Shown here piece by piece: positions 25,374-33,384 of a DNA stretch of 64,000 nucleotides. Each line of letters opens with the position of its first letter. The first letter of the stretch is position 1. Origin of the DNA: Streptomyces sp. NBC_00224 (GTDB taxonomy: Bacteria; Actinomycetota; Actinomycetes; Streptomycetales; Streptomycetaceae); contig NZ_CP108106.1 of NCBI RefSeq assembly GCF_041435195.1, positions 8,569,001-8,633,000 of the forward strand, read 5' to 3'. Both the position numbers and the translations under genes were made by a program. The notes under the pieces were generated by a model. That model was not told the DNA's origin and did no database searches. It saw only the letters and a list, made by a program, of their open reading frames with translations.

Positions 25374-27170
25374 GTGCCGGTCGTTGATGTGACGAAGGCG
25401 TTTCGGTTCGCTCTTGACCTCGCGGAGGGGCAGGAGGGGCTGCTGGAGCGTCATGCGGGCAGTGCGCGTTGGGCGTTTAACCATGCGCATGCTCAGCTGC
25501 TTGCGCAGCAGCAGGCGTTCGACCTCCGTAAGAGCCGGGCAGCTGAGGAGCTTTCCGGTCTGGACTGTGACTCGTTTCTCGCGTTGCCCAAGAGTGACCG
25601 TCGAGAGCTGTATGCGCGGGCGGGTCGGCAAGTCAGGGAGGAGAACGTCCGGCGTTGTGCGGAGTTGAGGCTGTGGGACGAGCACCGCAGGCTGGTGAAG
25701 CATTGGGGCAGGCCGCGCCTTGACGCCGGTCCGGTGCCGCCCGGTGATGCGCCTCGGGCAGCGCAGGTGCTGTACCGGCGGCGCCGCGAACTTGCCGCGC
25801 TTGAGACCAGTGACCCCGTCCGTTACAGAGTCGAGCGCAAGGCTGAGCTTGACGAGATCCGCCCCCGCGTTATCGAGGCGAAACAGCGCCTGGCCGGCGA
25901 GGGTGCCTACATCCTTGACGCGTTCGACCTCAAGTCCCTGTGGCGCCAGAGGCGTCATCTGCCCCGGGAAGAGGGCGGCTCGCCTTGGTACGAGGGCATG
26001 CACACGGAAGCGTTCGGGTGCGGCATCGAGCGTGCCAGCACGGCCTGGGCCAACTGGATGTCGTCGGTGGCCGGCAAGCGCAAGGGCCCGAAGATGGGCA
26101 TGCCGCGCTTCAAGAAGAAAGGCAGGGCGAGGGAGTCCTTCACCCTGCCCAACCCCAGCCGCAAGGCAGTCGGTTTCACCAGCTACCGCCGCCTGGACGT
26201 CCGCTCCCTGGGGAACTTCCGCCTGCACACCCCGGCCCGGCACCTGCTGAGGCTGATCCGCAAGGACCGGGCACAGATCACGTCGGTGACGTTCGGCCGT
26301 GAGGGCCACCGCTGGTACGCATCTGTGCTGTGCGTGGTGCAGCAGGACATCCCCCACCGGCCCACGCGGACACAGCGCGTGAACGAACTTATCGCGGTCG
26401 ATCTGGGTTCCGATCCCGTCGCCGTGCTGTCCGCGCCCCTTGATATCGCCAGGCCGGACTCGGACCGTATCCCGGCACTTAAGCCCTACCGTCTTGGGCA
26501 GAAGCAGCTGGCGCGTATCCAGCGCAAGCTGTCGCGGTGCGCGAAGGGTTCGAAGAGGCGCAGGAAGAAGCTCCAGCCCCGCCTGGCCAGGGCACACCAT
26601 CTGGTCGCCGAGCGGCGCAAGGGTTTCCTGCACGGTGTCAGCAAGCAGCTCACTACCAGGGCCGCGGTGATCGCGATTGAGGACCTGGACCTCAAGGCGC
26701 TGACCGCGTCCGCGGCGGGGGATGTGGCGGCACCGGGGCGTAACGTCACAGTGAAGTCGGTGTTCAACCGGCATCTGCTCGACAACGGTCTCGGCGAGCT
26801 GCGTCGTCAGCTCGTCTACAAGTCTTCGTGGTATGGCTCCCGGCTCCTCGTATTGGAGAAGGGTACCGCGACCGCGACGGAGTGCAGCAAGTGCGGCGAG
26901 CGAAACCCAAGCTCAAAGCCTGGCAAGAAGCGCTTCACCTGCCCTGCCTGTGGTCTTGACGTGGACCGCAGGACGAACAGCGTCCGCAACATCTACAAGG
27001 TTGCGCGCGGGCAGTACACGTCCGTCGCCTCTGGCCAAGGGGAGACGCAAAACGCCCTCCGAGAAGAGGAACCGCCGACCGCCAGCGATGGCGCAGGCCC
27101 CTCTTCGCTGAAGAGACCCCCGCCAGCCCCAGCCGGGCGGGCGGGTGGAAGACCCACGCGGTCACCCTGA
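25374..27170 (+). CDS. TnpB / miniature type V (Cas12-like) RuvC nuclease next to a CRISPR-like array
   Basis: 598 residues from GTG 25374 (AGAGGG 6 nt upstream); ATG 25350/25353 are alternatives. The N-terminus VVDVTKAFRFALDL...HAGSARWAFNHA is TnpB-like. A 200-residue helical insertion, larger than in ordinary TnpB (about 400 residues), precedes SVAGKRKGPKMGMPRFKKK. The RuvC triad is intact: Asp343 (LIAVDLGSD), Glu436 (VIAIEDLDL), Asp531 (DVDRRTNSVRNI). The zinc ribbon is Cys504/507 and Cys523/526. Size and layout resemble type V-U/Cas12n- or Cas12m-sized effectors. There is no tnpA. The Pro-rich last 60 residues are encoded by hairpin-forming sequence, as when a guide RNA overlaps the gene end. 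An array on the same strand starts 134 bp downstream. Confidence 0.8.
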   Translation: MPVVDVTKAFRFALDLAEGQEGLLERHAGSARWAFNHAHAQLLAQQQAFDLRKSRAAEELSGLDCDSFLALPKSDRRELYARAGRQVREENVRRCAELRLWDEHRRLVKHWGRPRLDAGPVPPGDAPRAAQVLYRRRRELAALETSDPVRYRVERKAELDEIRPRVIEAKQRLAGEGAYILDAFDLKSLWRQRRHLPREEGGSPWYEGMHTEAFGCGIERASTAWANWMSSVAGKRKGPKMGMPRFKKKGRARESFTLPNPSRKAVGFTSYRRLDVRSLGNFRLHTPARHLLRLIRKDRAQITSVTFGREGHRWYASVLCVVQQDIPHRPTRTQRVNELIAVDLGSDPVAVLSAPLDIARPDSDRIPALKPYRLGQKQLARIQRKLSRCAKGSKRRRKKLQPRLARAHHLVAERRKGFLHGVSKQLTTRAAVIAIEDLDLKALTASAAGDVAAPGRNVTVKSVFNRHLLDNGLGELRRQLVYKSSWYGSRLLVLEKGTATATECSKCGERNPSSKPGKKRFTCPACGLDVDRRTNSVRNIYKVARGQYTSVASGQGETQNALREEEPPTASDGAGPSSLKRPPPAPAGRAGGRPTRSP

Positions 27171-27303
27171 ACCAGCAATGGTCCAGTCACCCCTCAAATC
27201 CGTGCGCGGAGACAACTCAACAGAGCGCCCACACAACAGGAGACCCACTCGGCGGCACAAAGAGAAGGCAAAGCCGCCACGGACACACAGGCCAAAGAGC
27301 CCA
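27171..27303 (+). ncRNA. Candidate tracrRNA/scaffold region with anti-repeat
   Basis: This non-coding gap between the nuclease gene and the array contains CCGTGCGCGGAGAC at 27200-27213, which can pair with 11 of 14 bases of the array repeat core. Upstream, inside the gene's end, are the hairpins GCCA-gcga-TGGC (27081-27092) and CTCTTC-gct-GAAGAG (27101-27115), then a CCCGCC/GGCGGG pair. A degenerate repeat-like segment (GGACACACAGG...AGAGCC) lies at about 27280-27301. Boundaries and existence of the RNA are inferred. Confidence 0.35.
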
Positions 27304-27570
27304 GAGTCCACACACACAGAGGTGAGCCGTTCGTGGGCGAGCTGGGCGTGAACTGGAACAACCAGAGTCCTCGCACACAGAGGTGAGCCGACCTCCTCGA
27401 ACTGGTCGAGCACGAGCACGAGTCCCCGCACACAGAGGTGAGCCGGCCCGCCAGCACGACAGCGAGCAGCCGGGGTAGCAGAGTCCCCACACACAGAGGT
27501 GAGCCGTACGGCGACCCGCTCCTGCTGCCGGAGCAGGCGAACCAGAGTCCCGACACAGTAGGGCGAGCCG
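27304..27570 (+). CRISPR. Small CRISPR-like array, 5 repeats and 4 spacers, degenerate
   Basis: Five 26-bp repeats start at 27304, 27365, 27420, 27481 and 27545. They share GAGTCC at the 5' edge, CACACAGAGGTGAGCCG in the first four, and GAGCCG at the 3' edge; the last is the most degenerate. Spacers are 35, 29, 35 and 38 bp, all different. Repeat period is 61 bp in two of four intervals, as in type I-E arrays, and the 3' edge GGTGAGCCG is I-E-like. Core CCTC/GAGG can form a short stem in the second repeat. No cas1/cas2 or Cascade genes are in the window; the only candidate effector is the TnpB/Cas12-like gene just upstream on the same strand. Confidence 0.7.
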
Positions 27571-27648
27571 CAGCCGGACGGGCGTCTCCGCGTGGTCACG
27601 GACACCCTGATCATTGGATCGTGAAGATCCATAGGACAGGAGTTCCCG

Positions 27649-28058
27649 TTGGGGACGTCGACGGACTCGCCTGAGTTCAAGGCCCATGCCGTCGCGCTGT
27701 ACCGCGCCAGCCCCGGTGGGACATACGCCTCGGTGGCCAAGGGCGTGGGCATCAACCACGAGCTGCTGCGGGTCGGGTTCCGGGACGCCGAGGCCGCAGC
27801 CCGGCCGGGGGCGGGGGAGGCCACTGCTATGGAGATGGAGAACCGGCCGTTGCGGGCTCGGGTGAAGCAACTCGGGCTTGAGCGGGAGATCCTGCGGAGG
27901 GTCGCGAAGAATTTTGCGTCCTAGACCAGCTGGTGAGTAGCCGCTTCCAGTTCGTCGACGATCACCGTGCGCCTTCGGCGTCAAGCGGCTGTGCCGGATG
28001 CTGCAGGTCTCGCGTTCTGGTCGTCGGCGTCTCTGCCGCCAACATCCTTGACTGCGAA
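27649..28058 (+). pseudogene. IS3-family remnant (orfA plus broken orfB start)
   Basis: A TTG-initiated 91-codon orfA (SPEFKAHAVALYRASPGGTYA, VGINHELLRVG, LRARVKQLGLEREILRRVAKNFA) has the IS3 HTH and leucine-zipper features. The orfB start follows (SRFQFVDDHR, then KRLCRMLQVSRSG in another frame), frameshifted and cut after about 40 codons. The catalytic domain is missing, so the element is dead. It lies 78 bp after the last CRISPR-like repeat. Confidence 0.7.
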
Positions 28059-28729
28059 GGGCTGAGCCCATGGCGGCGGGTCTCCAAACGCAAAACGACC
28101 GCTGCCTCGGCTGCCGTCTGTCAGGCCGTGTTCATGCTCCGCTGGTTCGCGATCACACATGTGTGGACCGCCTGGCCGCGACGCGGGTATCTCTCAGGCC
28201 ACCGGATACCGCATTCTTCACGAAAGCGTCGACGTCCTCGCGGTACAGGCGCCTGATCTCGTTGAGGTTCTGGAACAGTGCCGACGCGAAGGTGTGCCGT
28301 TCGTGATCCTGGACGGCACCCTCATCCGCTGTGACCGGGGGGACCGAACGCGGCACCGATCTCTGGTATTCGATCCGGATCAAGCACTCTGCCGGGAACA
28401 TGCAGTTCCTCGCCGCGCCCGACGACACACCCCTGTGGGTGTCCGACGTCGAACCGGCAGCGTCCACGACCTGGCCGCCGCCCGCATCCACGCGCAACCC
28501 GATCTCTATCAAACGGCCCGCGACGGCCTGCCCACACTGGCCGAGATCGGATACCTGGGTGCCGGAGCCGGTGTCCACGTTCCCTTCCGGAAGTACCCCG
28601 ACCTGCCCGGTGACCTCGGCGTCACCAACCAGACCTACAACAGACTCCTACGAGGGCTCCGCTTTCTCGGTGAGCGTGCCATGGCCGAGCTGAAGCAGCG
28701 TTGGCGCACCCTCCAGTACGTCACGCTTA

Positions 28730-29614
28730 GAGGTCCTAACAAAGGCGTTGGACGTGGCGGTGGGTGATGAGGCAGGTGGCGAGTCCGAGGAAGGCTTCGT
28801 GGATGTCGTCGCGTCGTTCCCAGCGGATGCGTAGTCGGCGGAAGCCGTGGAGCCAGGCGATGGTCCGTTCCACAACCCACCGGTGGACTCCGAGGCCGGA
28901 TCCGTGCGGGACGCCGCGGCGGGCGATCACCGGTTTGACCCCCATTGCCCAGACGAGACGGCGGTATTTGTCGTGGTCGTAGCCGCGGTCGCCGAGCAGG
29001 CTGTCGGGGCGGTTGCGTGGCCGTCCGACGAGGCCGGCAACAGACGGGATCTTCTTCAGCAGGGGTATCAGCTGGGTGATGTCGTTGCGGTTGCCGCCGG
29101 TCAGCGAGACGGCAAGTGGGATGCCCTGGCCGTCGACGATGAGGTGGTGTTTGCTGCCCGGACGTGCTCGGTCGACCGGGCTGGGACCGCTTTTGGGCCC
29201 CGTCGAGCTGCCCTGATGTGGGAGGAGTCGATCACCGCCCTCGACCAGTCCAGCTTCTTCGCGACCCGCAGCTTCTTCAGCAGCACCAAGTGCAGTTGGT
29301 CCCAGACGCCGGCATCGTTCCACGCTGCCAGGCGCCGCCAGCAGGTCATACCGGATCCGAACCCCAGCTCCTGCGGCAGGTATTCCCACTGGATCCCGGT
29401 ATGCAGCACGAACAGGATCCCGCAGAGTGCCTGCCGGTCCGGTACCCGGGGGCGTCCCTCCACCTGTTTCGGCGCCGGATCCGGAAGCAACGGCTCGATG
29501 AGCGACCATAGTTCATCCGACACGATCCATGGCCGCGACTGACGTTTCCCCACGGCCAGACCAACGACCATCCGAACCAAAAGTCACATGATCAACAACT
29601 TCTGTTAGGGCCTC
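28730..29614 (-). mobile_element. IS5-family element (IS427-like), 885 bp, copy A
   Basis: Ends GAGGTCCTAACA / TGTTAGGGCCTC, with 3-bp TTA duplications at 28727-28729 and 29615-29617. It encodes a two-frame transposase. The same element, identical in translation, is at 58228-59112. It is nested inside an older IS5-type gene. Confidence 0.9.
28736..29580 (-). CDS. IS5-family transposase made by -1 frameshifting (copy A)
   Basis: Two overlapping frames. OrfA (29101-29580; VSDELWSLIEPLLPDP, RAVIDSSHIRAARRGPK) holds the DUF4096-like N-terminus and the first catalytic Asp. OrfB, ending at 28736, holds the rest (RPGSKHHLIVDGQGIPL, LLGDRGYDHDKYR, HRWVVERTIAWLHGFRRLR) with the other Asp and Glu. The frames join at the slippery heptamer C-CCA-AAA within GGGGCCCAAAAGC, so a fused protein of about 280 residues is expected. 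Intact. Confidence 0.85.
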
Positions 29615-29889
29615 TTAGCCCGAACCGGAACGGCGCCATCGCCCAGGCCGTCCTCGTCCTCAATAATGCCTGGCGATGATCCCTGAGAAAGCGTCACTGC
29701 CCGCGCCACGCGCACCGTCTCCGCCGGAACCCGACCAAGCCCTTATGTACGCAATGACACCGCCGCCGCTCCCAAACCCGACGTCGGTCTCCACCACCAC
29801 AGCCATGTGATGGTGGAGACCGACGGCAAGCAGAGGTCCTTCATTCGCCAACGGTGTCCGGTTCGCAGACGCCCCGCACCGGCATCGGG

Positions 29890-30561
29890 TCACCGGCCAC
29901 CGACGAGATCGGCGTAGACGAGCACGTTCTGGTCGTAGCCCTTGCCCCGGACGTACGACCCGCCGCAGGTGACCAGCCGGAGTTCGGAGCGTTCCTGGGT
30001 GTCACCGAGCACGTCTTGCCGGGTGAGCGCCGCCTTGGACACGGCCTTGCTGCCCCGCACGGTGAAGATGACGCTCGAGCCGTCCGCACGCTCGATCACG
30101 ATCTCCTGCCCCGGCCTCAGCGCGCCGAGCCGGTAGAAGACCGAAGGCCCGGTGCGCGAGTCCAGGTGCCCCACGAGGGCGGCCGTGCCCGCCGCGCCCG
30201 GCGCCGACGACGTGGAGTACCAGCCGACCTTCTCTTCGTCACGTCCTTGGGGGACCGGAAGCATGCCGGTGTCCTCGGTGCTGTCAAGCCGGATGATGGC
30301 GGAGTCTACGCCGATGCCGGGGATGCGGATGGTGCGTGGCGGCACCGCCGGCAGGGGCGCGACCGGATGCGACGGCGCAGCCGAGCTGCGCGCGCTGCTG
30401 TGGGCGTCGGGTCGGGGCGGAGCCTCCGGGGCCGACGGGCCGCGCACCCCATACCACACCATTGCCATACCGGTGGCGGCCAGGGTCAGCAGCAGCACGA
30501 TGGCGGCCGATGAGGCCCGGTTGTGCCGGGTTTCGGCGTTCGCGCGGTCAGTGCTTGGCAC
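29890..30561 (-). CDS. Class F sortase
   Basis: 223 residues from GTG 30561, which overlaps the upstream gene's stop by 14 bp. It has an N-terminal membrane anchor (AAIVLLLTLAATGMAMVWYGV), a Pro/Ser-rich spacer and then the sortase barrel: IRIPGIGVDSAIIRLD, VPQGRDEEKVGWYSTSSAPG, catalytic His in AALVGHLDS, Cys in LRLVTCGGSY, Arg in VRGKGYDQNVLVYA. This transpeptidase acts on the outer membrane face, linking surface proteins to cell-wall substrates. Gene overlap with a coiled-coil membrane protein suggests that protein is its substrate or partner. Confidence 0.88.
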   Translation of the reverse strand: MPSTDRANAETRHNRASSAAIVLLLTLAATGMAMVWYGVRGPSAPEAPPRPDAHSSARSSAAPSHPVAPLPAVPPRTIRIPGIGVDSAIIRLDSTEDTGMLPVPQGRDEEKVGWYSTSSAPGAAGTAALVGHLDSRTGPSVFYRLGALRPGQEIVIERADGSSVIFTVRGSKAVSKAALTRQDVLGDTQERSELRLVTCGGSYVRGKGYDQNVLVYADLVGGR

Positions 30562-31510
30562 GGCGGCGCACCGCGTACGTGGTTCCGGCTCCGCCCAGGA
30601 GCGCGAGTACCGCGCCGCTGCTGACCCACAGCGCCGAGGAGTCGGAAGTCTCCGTGGCGCCCCCGTTGCCGGCCGCGATGCCGAGCTTGCTGGATCCGTC
30701 GGAGGTGGTGGGGCCGCCGTCGGCGGAGGGAAATCCCGTCCCGCCCGTGCTGGAGGAGCGACCGGTGCGGCCAGTGCCGCTGGTGCCGGTCAGCGAAGAG
30801 TCTTCTTTGCCGCCGTCCTTGGCCTTGTCTCCCGCCTTGGCCTTGTCACCGCCCTTGTCACTCTTGCTGCGGGGCTCGTCGTCCCTGCGGCCGTCCTTGC
30901 TCTTGTCGTCCTTGCCGTGGTTGTCGTCCTTGCCCTTGCCCGCGCTGTTGACGAGGTCGTCGACGGCACGGACTGCCTTGACAGCTGCTTCCCACTCGGC
31001 GCCGAACTTGTCCTCCTGGAGCCGGTGGCCCGCCAGCGGGGCGAACTTCTTCTTCGCGTCCGCGAGGATGGCCCCTCCCTTCTTCGCGGACGCGTCCTTG
31101 AGCTGTTGAACCTGCTGCTCCAGGCTGGAGAGCCGCTTGCTCAGGGCGCCGATCCGGCCCTCGGCTTCCTTCGACTGCGCCTTGATCTGAGCGTCCAACT
31201 CCTTGATCCGCTTGTCGAACTCCGGGTCCAGGTCGGGCAGTTCGCGTACCTGCTTCTTGAGTGCGGCGACCTTCTTGACGTATGTGGTGCCCCATGCGAG
31301 GTCGGCGGCCGCCGAGTCCGGCTTCTGGTCGGCGCTCTGCGCGGCCACGGTGCCGGTCGCGGGCTGGGTTTCGGCGGCCATGGCCGAGGCCCCGCTGGAC
31401 AGGAGCAGAGCCGCCCCCGTCAGAGTGGTCATGCCGACCCCGAGGGCCATACGACCAGCCATACGACCGGTTATACGATGCCGAGCGGCAGCAAACGAAT
31501 GGGTGCTCAT
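30548..31510 (-). CDS. Exported coiled-coil protein with C-terminal membrane anchor
   Basis: 320 residues from ATG 31510 with a strong GGAGGG site. Signal peptide: GVGMTTLTGAALLLSSGASAMAA. Residues about 75-180 form a coiled coil (DPEFDKRIKELDAQIKAQSK, KRLSSLEQQVQQLKDASAKK). A Lys/Asp-rich then Ser/Gly/Thr-rich linker spans the wall. The C-terminus ALWVSSGAVLALLGGAG plus RRRAKH is a sortase-substrate-like anchor. No clear LPxTG or LAxTG box precedes the helix; GATETSDSS occupies that place. It overlaps the sortase gene, so they form an operon. Confidence 0.75.
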   Translation of the reverse strand: MSTHSFAAARHRITGRMAGRMALGVGMTTLTGAALLLSSGASAMAAETQPATGTVAAQSADQKPDSAAADLAWGTTYVKKVAALKKQVRELPDLDPEFDKRIKELDAQIKAQSKEAEGRIGALSKRLSSLEQQVQQLKDASAKKGGAILADAKKKFAPLAGHRLQEDKFGAEWEAAVKAVRAVDDLVNSAGKGKDDNHGKDDKSKDGRRDDEPRSKSDKGGDKAKAGDKAKDGGKEDSSLTGTSGTGRTGRSSSTGGTGFPSADGGPTTSDGSSKLGIAAGNGGATETSDSSALWVSSGAVLALLGGAGTTYAVRRRAKH

Positions 31511-31617
31511 GGGAATTCCCTCCATGCTTCTTGCCAGTGGAGGGGTGGAGGCCGCATGGGCCTCCACCCTTGGACGAACGGGGCACCCGGGCGCAACGGC
31601 CCGGTGCCGGATGCTGT

Positions 31618-33261
31618 TTATTGCTCGGCGACGGCCTTCTTCGTGGCCTGGCGCAGCTCGATGATGAACTGCTTGGTCCTGTCGAAGTTCACCGTGAACT
31701 GCTTGTCGTCCTTGATGAGGGCCTCGGTGACCTGCAGCTGGCTGTTGGACTTGTTGTAGAGGGCGTCCAGCCTGAAGTTGTCGCGCTGCTCGGTGGCGAG
31801 CACGACGATAGCCTTCTGGGACTGACGCAGCAGCCGGACCAGTTCCTCGGTGGAGTTGAGGTTGTCCAGGGCCTTCTGGGTGTCCTTGAGCTTGTCCCCG
31901 AGGTCCTTCGCCTTCTGACCCGCGTCCTTGTCGTTCGAGTCCAGGTTGGCCAGGGCCTTCTGGTGGTCCTTTACATCGTCCTTGAGGACATCCTTGCCGC
32001 GGCTGTCGGGCTGCTTGTCGATCCTGCCCTTGAGGTTGTCCAGCTGCTTCTGCAGGTCGTCCTTGAGCACGGCGTTGTCGACCTTCCCGCTCAACTCGCC
32101 CAGGGCCTTGTTGGCGGCGTCGTAGGACGGGATGAAGTCGTTGCCGCCGGCCTTGCGGGCGGCATCAGCGACCTGTGCCCGGGCGTTGGACAGGGCCTTG
32201 TTCGGGGCGTCCTTGCTCGACGAGTCCTTGATGCCGTCGATCTTCTTCTGCAGGTCGTCGGCGACCTTGTCGAGTGCGTCGGCCAACGCCTTCTCGGCCT
32301 CGGTGACCTGTGTCCCGGCCTTGTCAGCCTGGGCCTTGAAGTCGTCGGTGCCAATGGCCTGACGGGCCTTCTCGATTCCCGCGTGAGCCTCGTCCGTCTT
32401 GGCGCGGGCCGGGTCTCGCTTGCCGTCAGGCAGGGCGGGGATTCGGTGCTGGACCTTCTTCAGACGGTCCTCGAGGTCCTTGATCGGGGCCTTGTCCTTG
32501 GTGTCGTCGGCGGCCTTGATGTCTTCGCCCAGCTTCTTGATCGCGTTGACCGCGGTCGTGTAGCGCTTGTCGAACTCTTCAGGCTGGCTGCGGTACTTGG
32601 CGAGCTGATCCGTGGAGACCTTCTTCTGCGCGTCCTCGAGAACCAGGCGCAGCTTGGCCTGCTTCTCCGGGGAGAGGGCCTGGAGCTGCTTCTCCATCTC
32701 CGCGACGCGCGCAGCGAGCCGGTCGGATATCCGGCCGGTGGCCTTCTTGTGCTGGTCCTTGACCTGCTTGTCGAAGTTGGCGATCTTCGTGTCGTAGTCC
32801 TTGTCGAGAACGTCGAGGTCGTCGATTTGTTGCAACAGGGCGCGCAGTTCGGTGACATAGACGTCCTTCCACGCCAGTTCGTCCTTCCGGAACTTCTCCA
32901 GGTCGTCGATTTGCTCGCTGACCGTCTGCTTCAGCGCGACCTTCACCGCGTCACGCGCGTGGGACACGGCCTGGGCCAGCTTGCTGCTGTCGCCCTCGGG
33001 CAGCGCCGAGGCGATGCGCTGCGCGGCGGAGACCTTGTCCTGGGCCGGGGCCCGGAACTTTTCCGGAACCGAGGTCAGCGCCTGGCCAGCCTGGCTGATC
33101 GCGGACTGCGCCTGTGTCTTCGAGTCAATGGGGGTGCCGGAGGGCTCGGCGGCCTGGGCAATGCTCGCGCCGGCGGACAGGGCGGTGCTCACCGCGATGG
33201 CCACGAGACCGGCCTGGGCGGCACGGCGGGCCTTGCGCGGGCCGTGGGACTGCTTGGTCAT
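31618..33261 (-). CDS. Large secreted coiled-coil protein
   Basis: 547 residues from ATG 33261 (AAAGGG upstream). The signal peptide is AGLVAIAVSTALSAGASIAQA. The remainder is nearly all charged amphipathic helix with heptads (DLEKFRKDELAWKD, EMEKQLQALSPEKQAKLRLV, KDDLQKQLDNLKGRIDKQPD, DLGDKLKDTQKALDNL). No anchor or enzymatic motif is present, so it is released or held by partners. It lies 107 bp upstream of the sortase-substrate gene and its helical style matches that protein. Likely a structural surface component; it is not a named family that I recognise. Confidence 0.7.
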   Translation of the reverse strand: MTKQSHGPRKARRAAQAGLVAIAVSTALSAGASIAQAAEPSGTPIDSKTQAQSAISQAGQALTSVPEKFRAPAQDKVSAAQRIASALPEGDSSKLAQAVSHARDAVKVALKQTVSEQIDDLEKFRKDELAWKDVYVTELRALLQQIDDLDVLDKDYDTKIANFDKQVKDQHKKATGRISDRLAARVAEMEKQLQALSPEKQAKLRLVLEDAQKKVSTDQLAKYRSQPEEFDKRYTTAVNAIKKLGEDIKAADDTKDKAPIKDLEDRLKKVQHRIPALPDGKRDPARAKTDEAHAGIEKARQAIGTDDFKAQADKAGTQVTEAEKALADALDKVADDLQKKIDGIKDSSSKDAPNKALSNARAQVADAARKAGGNDFIPSYDAANKALGELSGKVDNAVLKDDLQKQLDNLKGRIDKQPDSRGKDVLKDDVKDHQKALANLDSNDKDAGQKAKDLGDKLKDTQKALDNLNSTEELVRLLRQSQKAIVVLATEQRDNFRLDALYNKSNSQLQVTEALIKDDKQFTVNFDRTKQFIIELRQATKKAVAEQ

Positions 33262-33384
33262 CTTGAGTAACCCTTTCGCGTACGTGAATCGGCCGAACGG
33301 CCATGAGGGAGGTTCGGTTAGGTGTTCAACTGCTTGGGTCCGGCGCGCCGGCTGACTGGCTGTATTTCTTCAACGGGCCCGATA

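Larger units (their letters stand above)
28060..29676 (+). pseudogene. Decayed IS5-type transposase, interrupted by another IS
   Basis: Relative of the intact transposase at 46009-46815. Readable pieces: AVFMLRWF, GRDAGISQATGYRILHESVDVLA, PFVILDGTLIRCDR, then a frameshift, VHDLAAARIHAQPDLYQ, FRKYPDLPGDLG, ERAMAELKQRWRTLQYVTL. The gene is split at 28729/29615 by an 885-bp IS with TTA duplication, and its last codons resume as LSPNRNGAIAQAVLVLNNAW. At least two frameshifts besides the insertion make it nonfunctional. Confidence 0.75.

Noticed and set aside
27304..27570. Repeats as terminal repeats of the adjacent IS3 remnant
   Set aside because: Five regularly spaced same-orientation copies are not IS ends, and the IS3 frame starts 78 bp further on.
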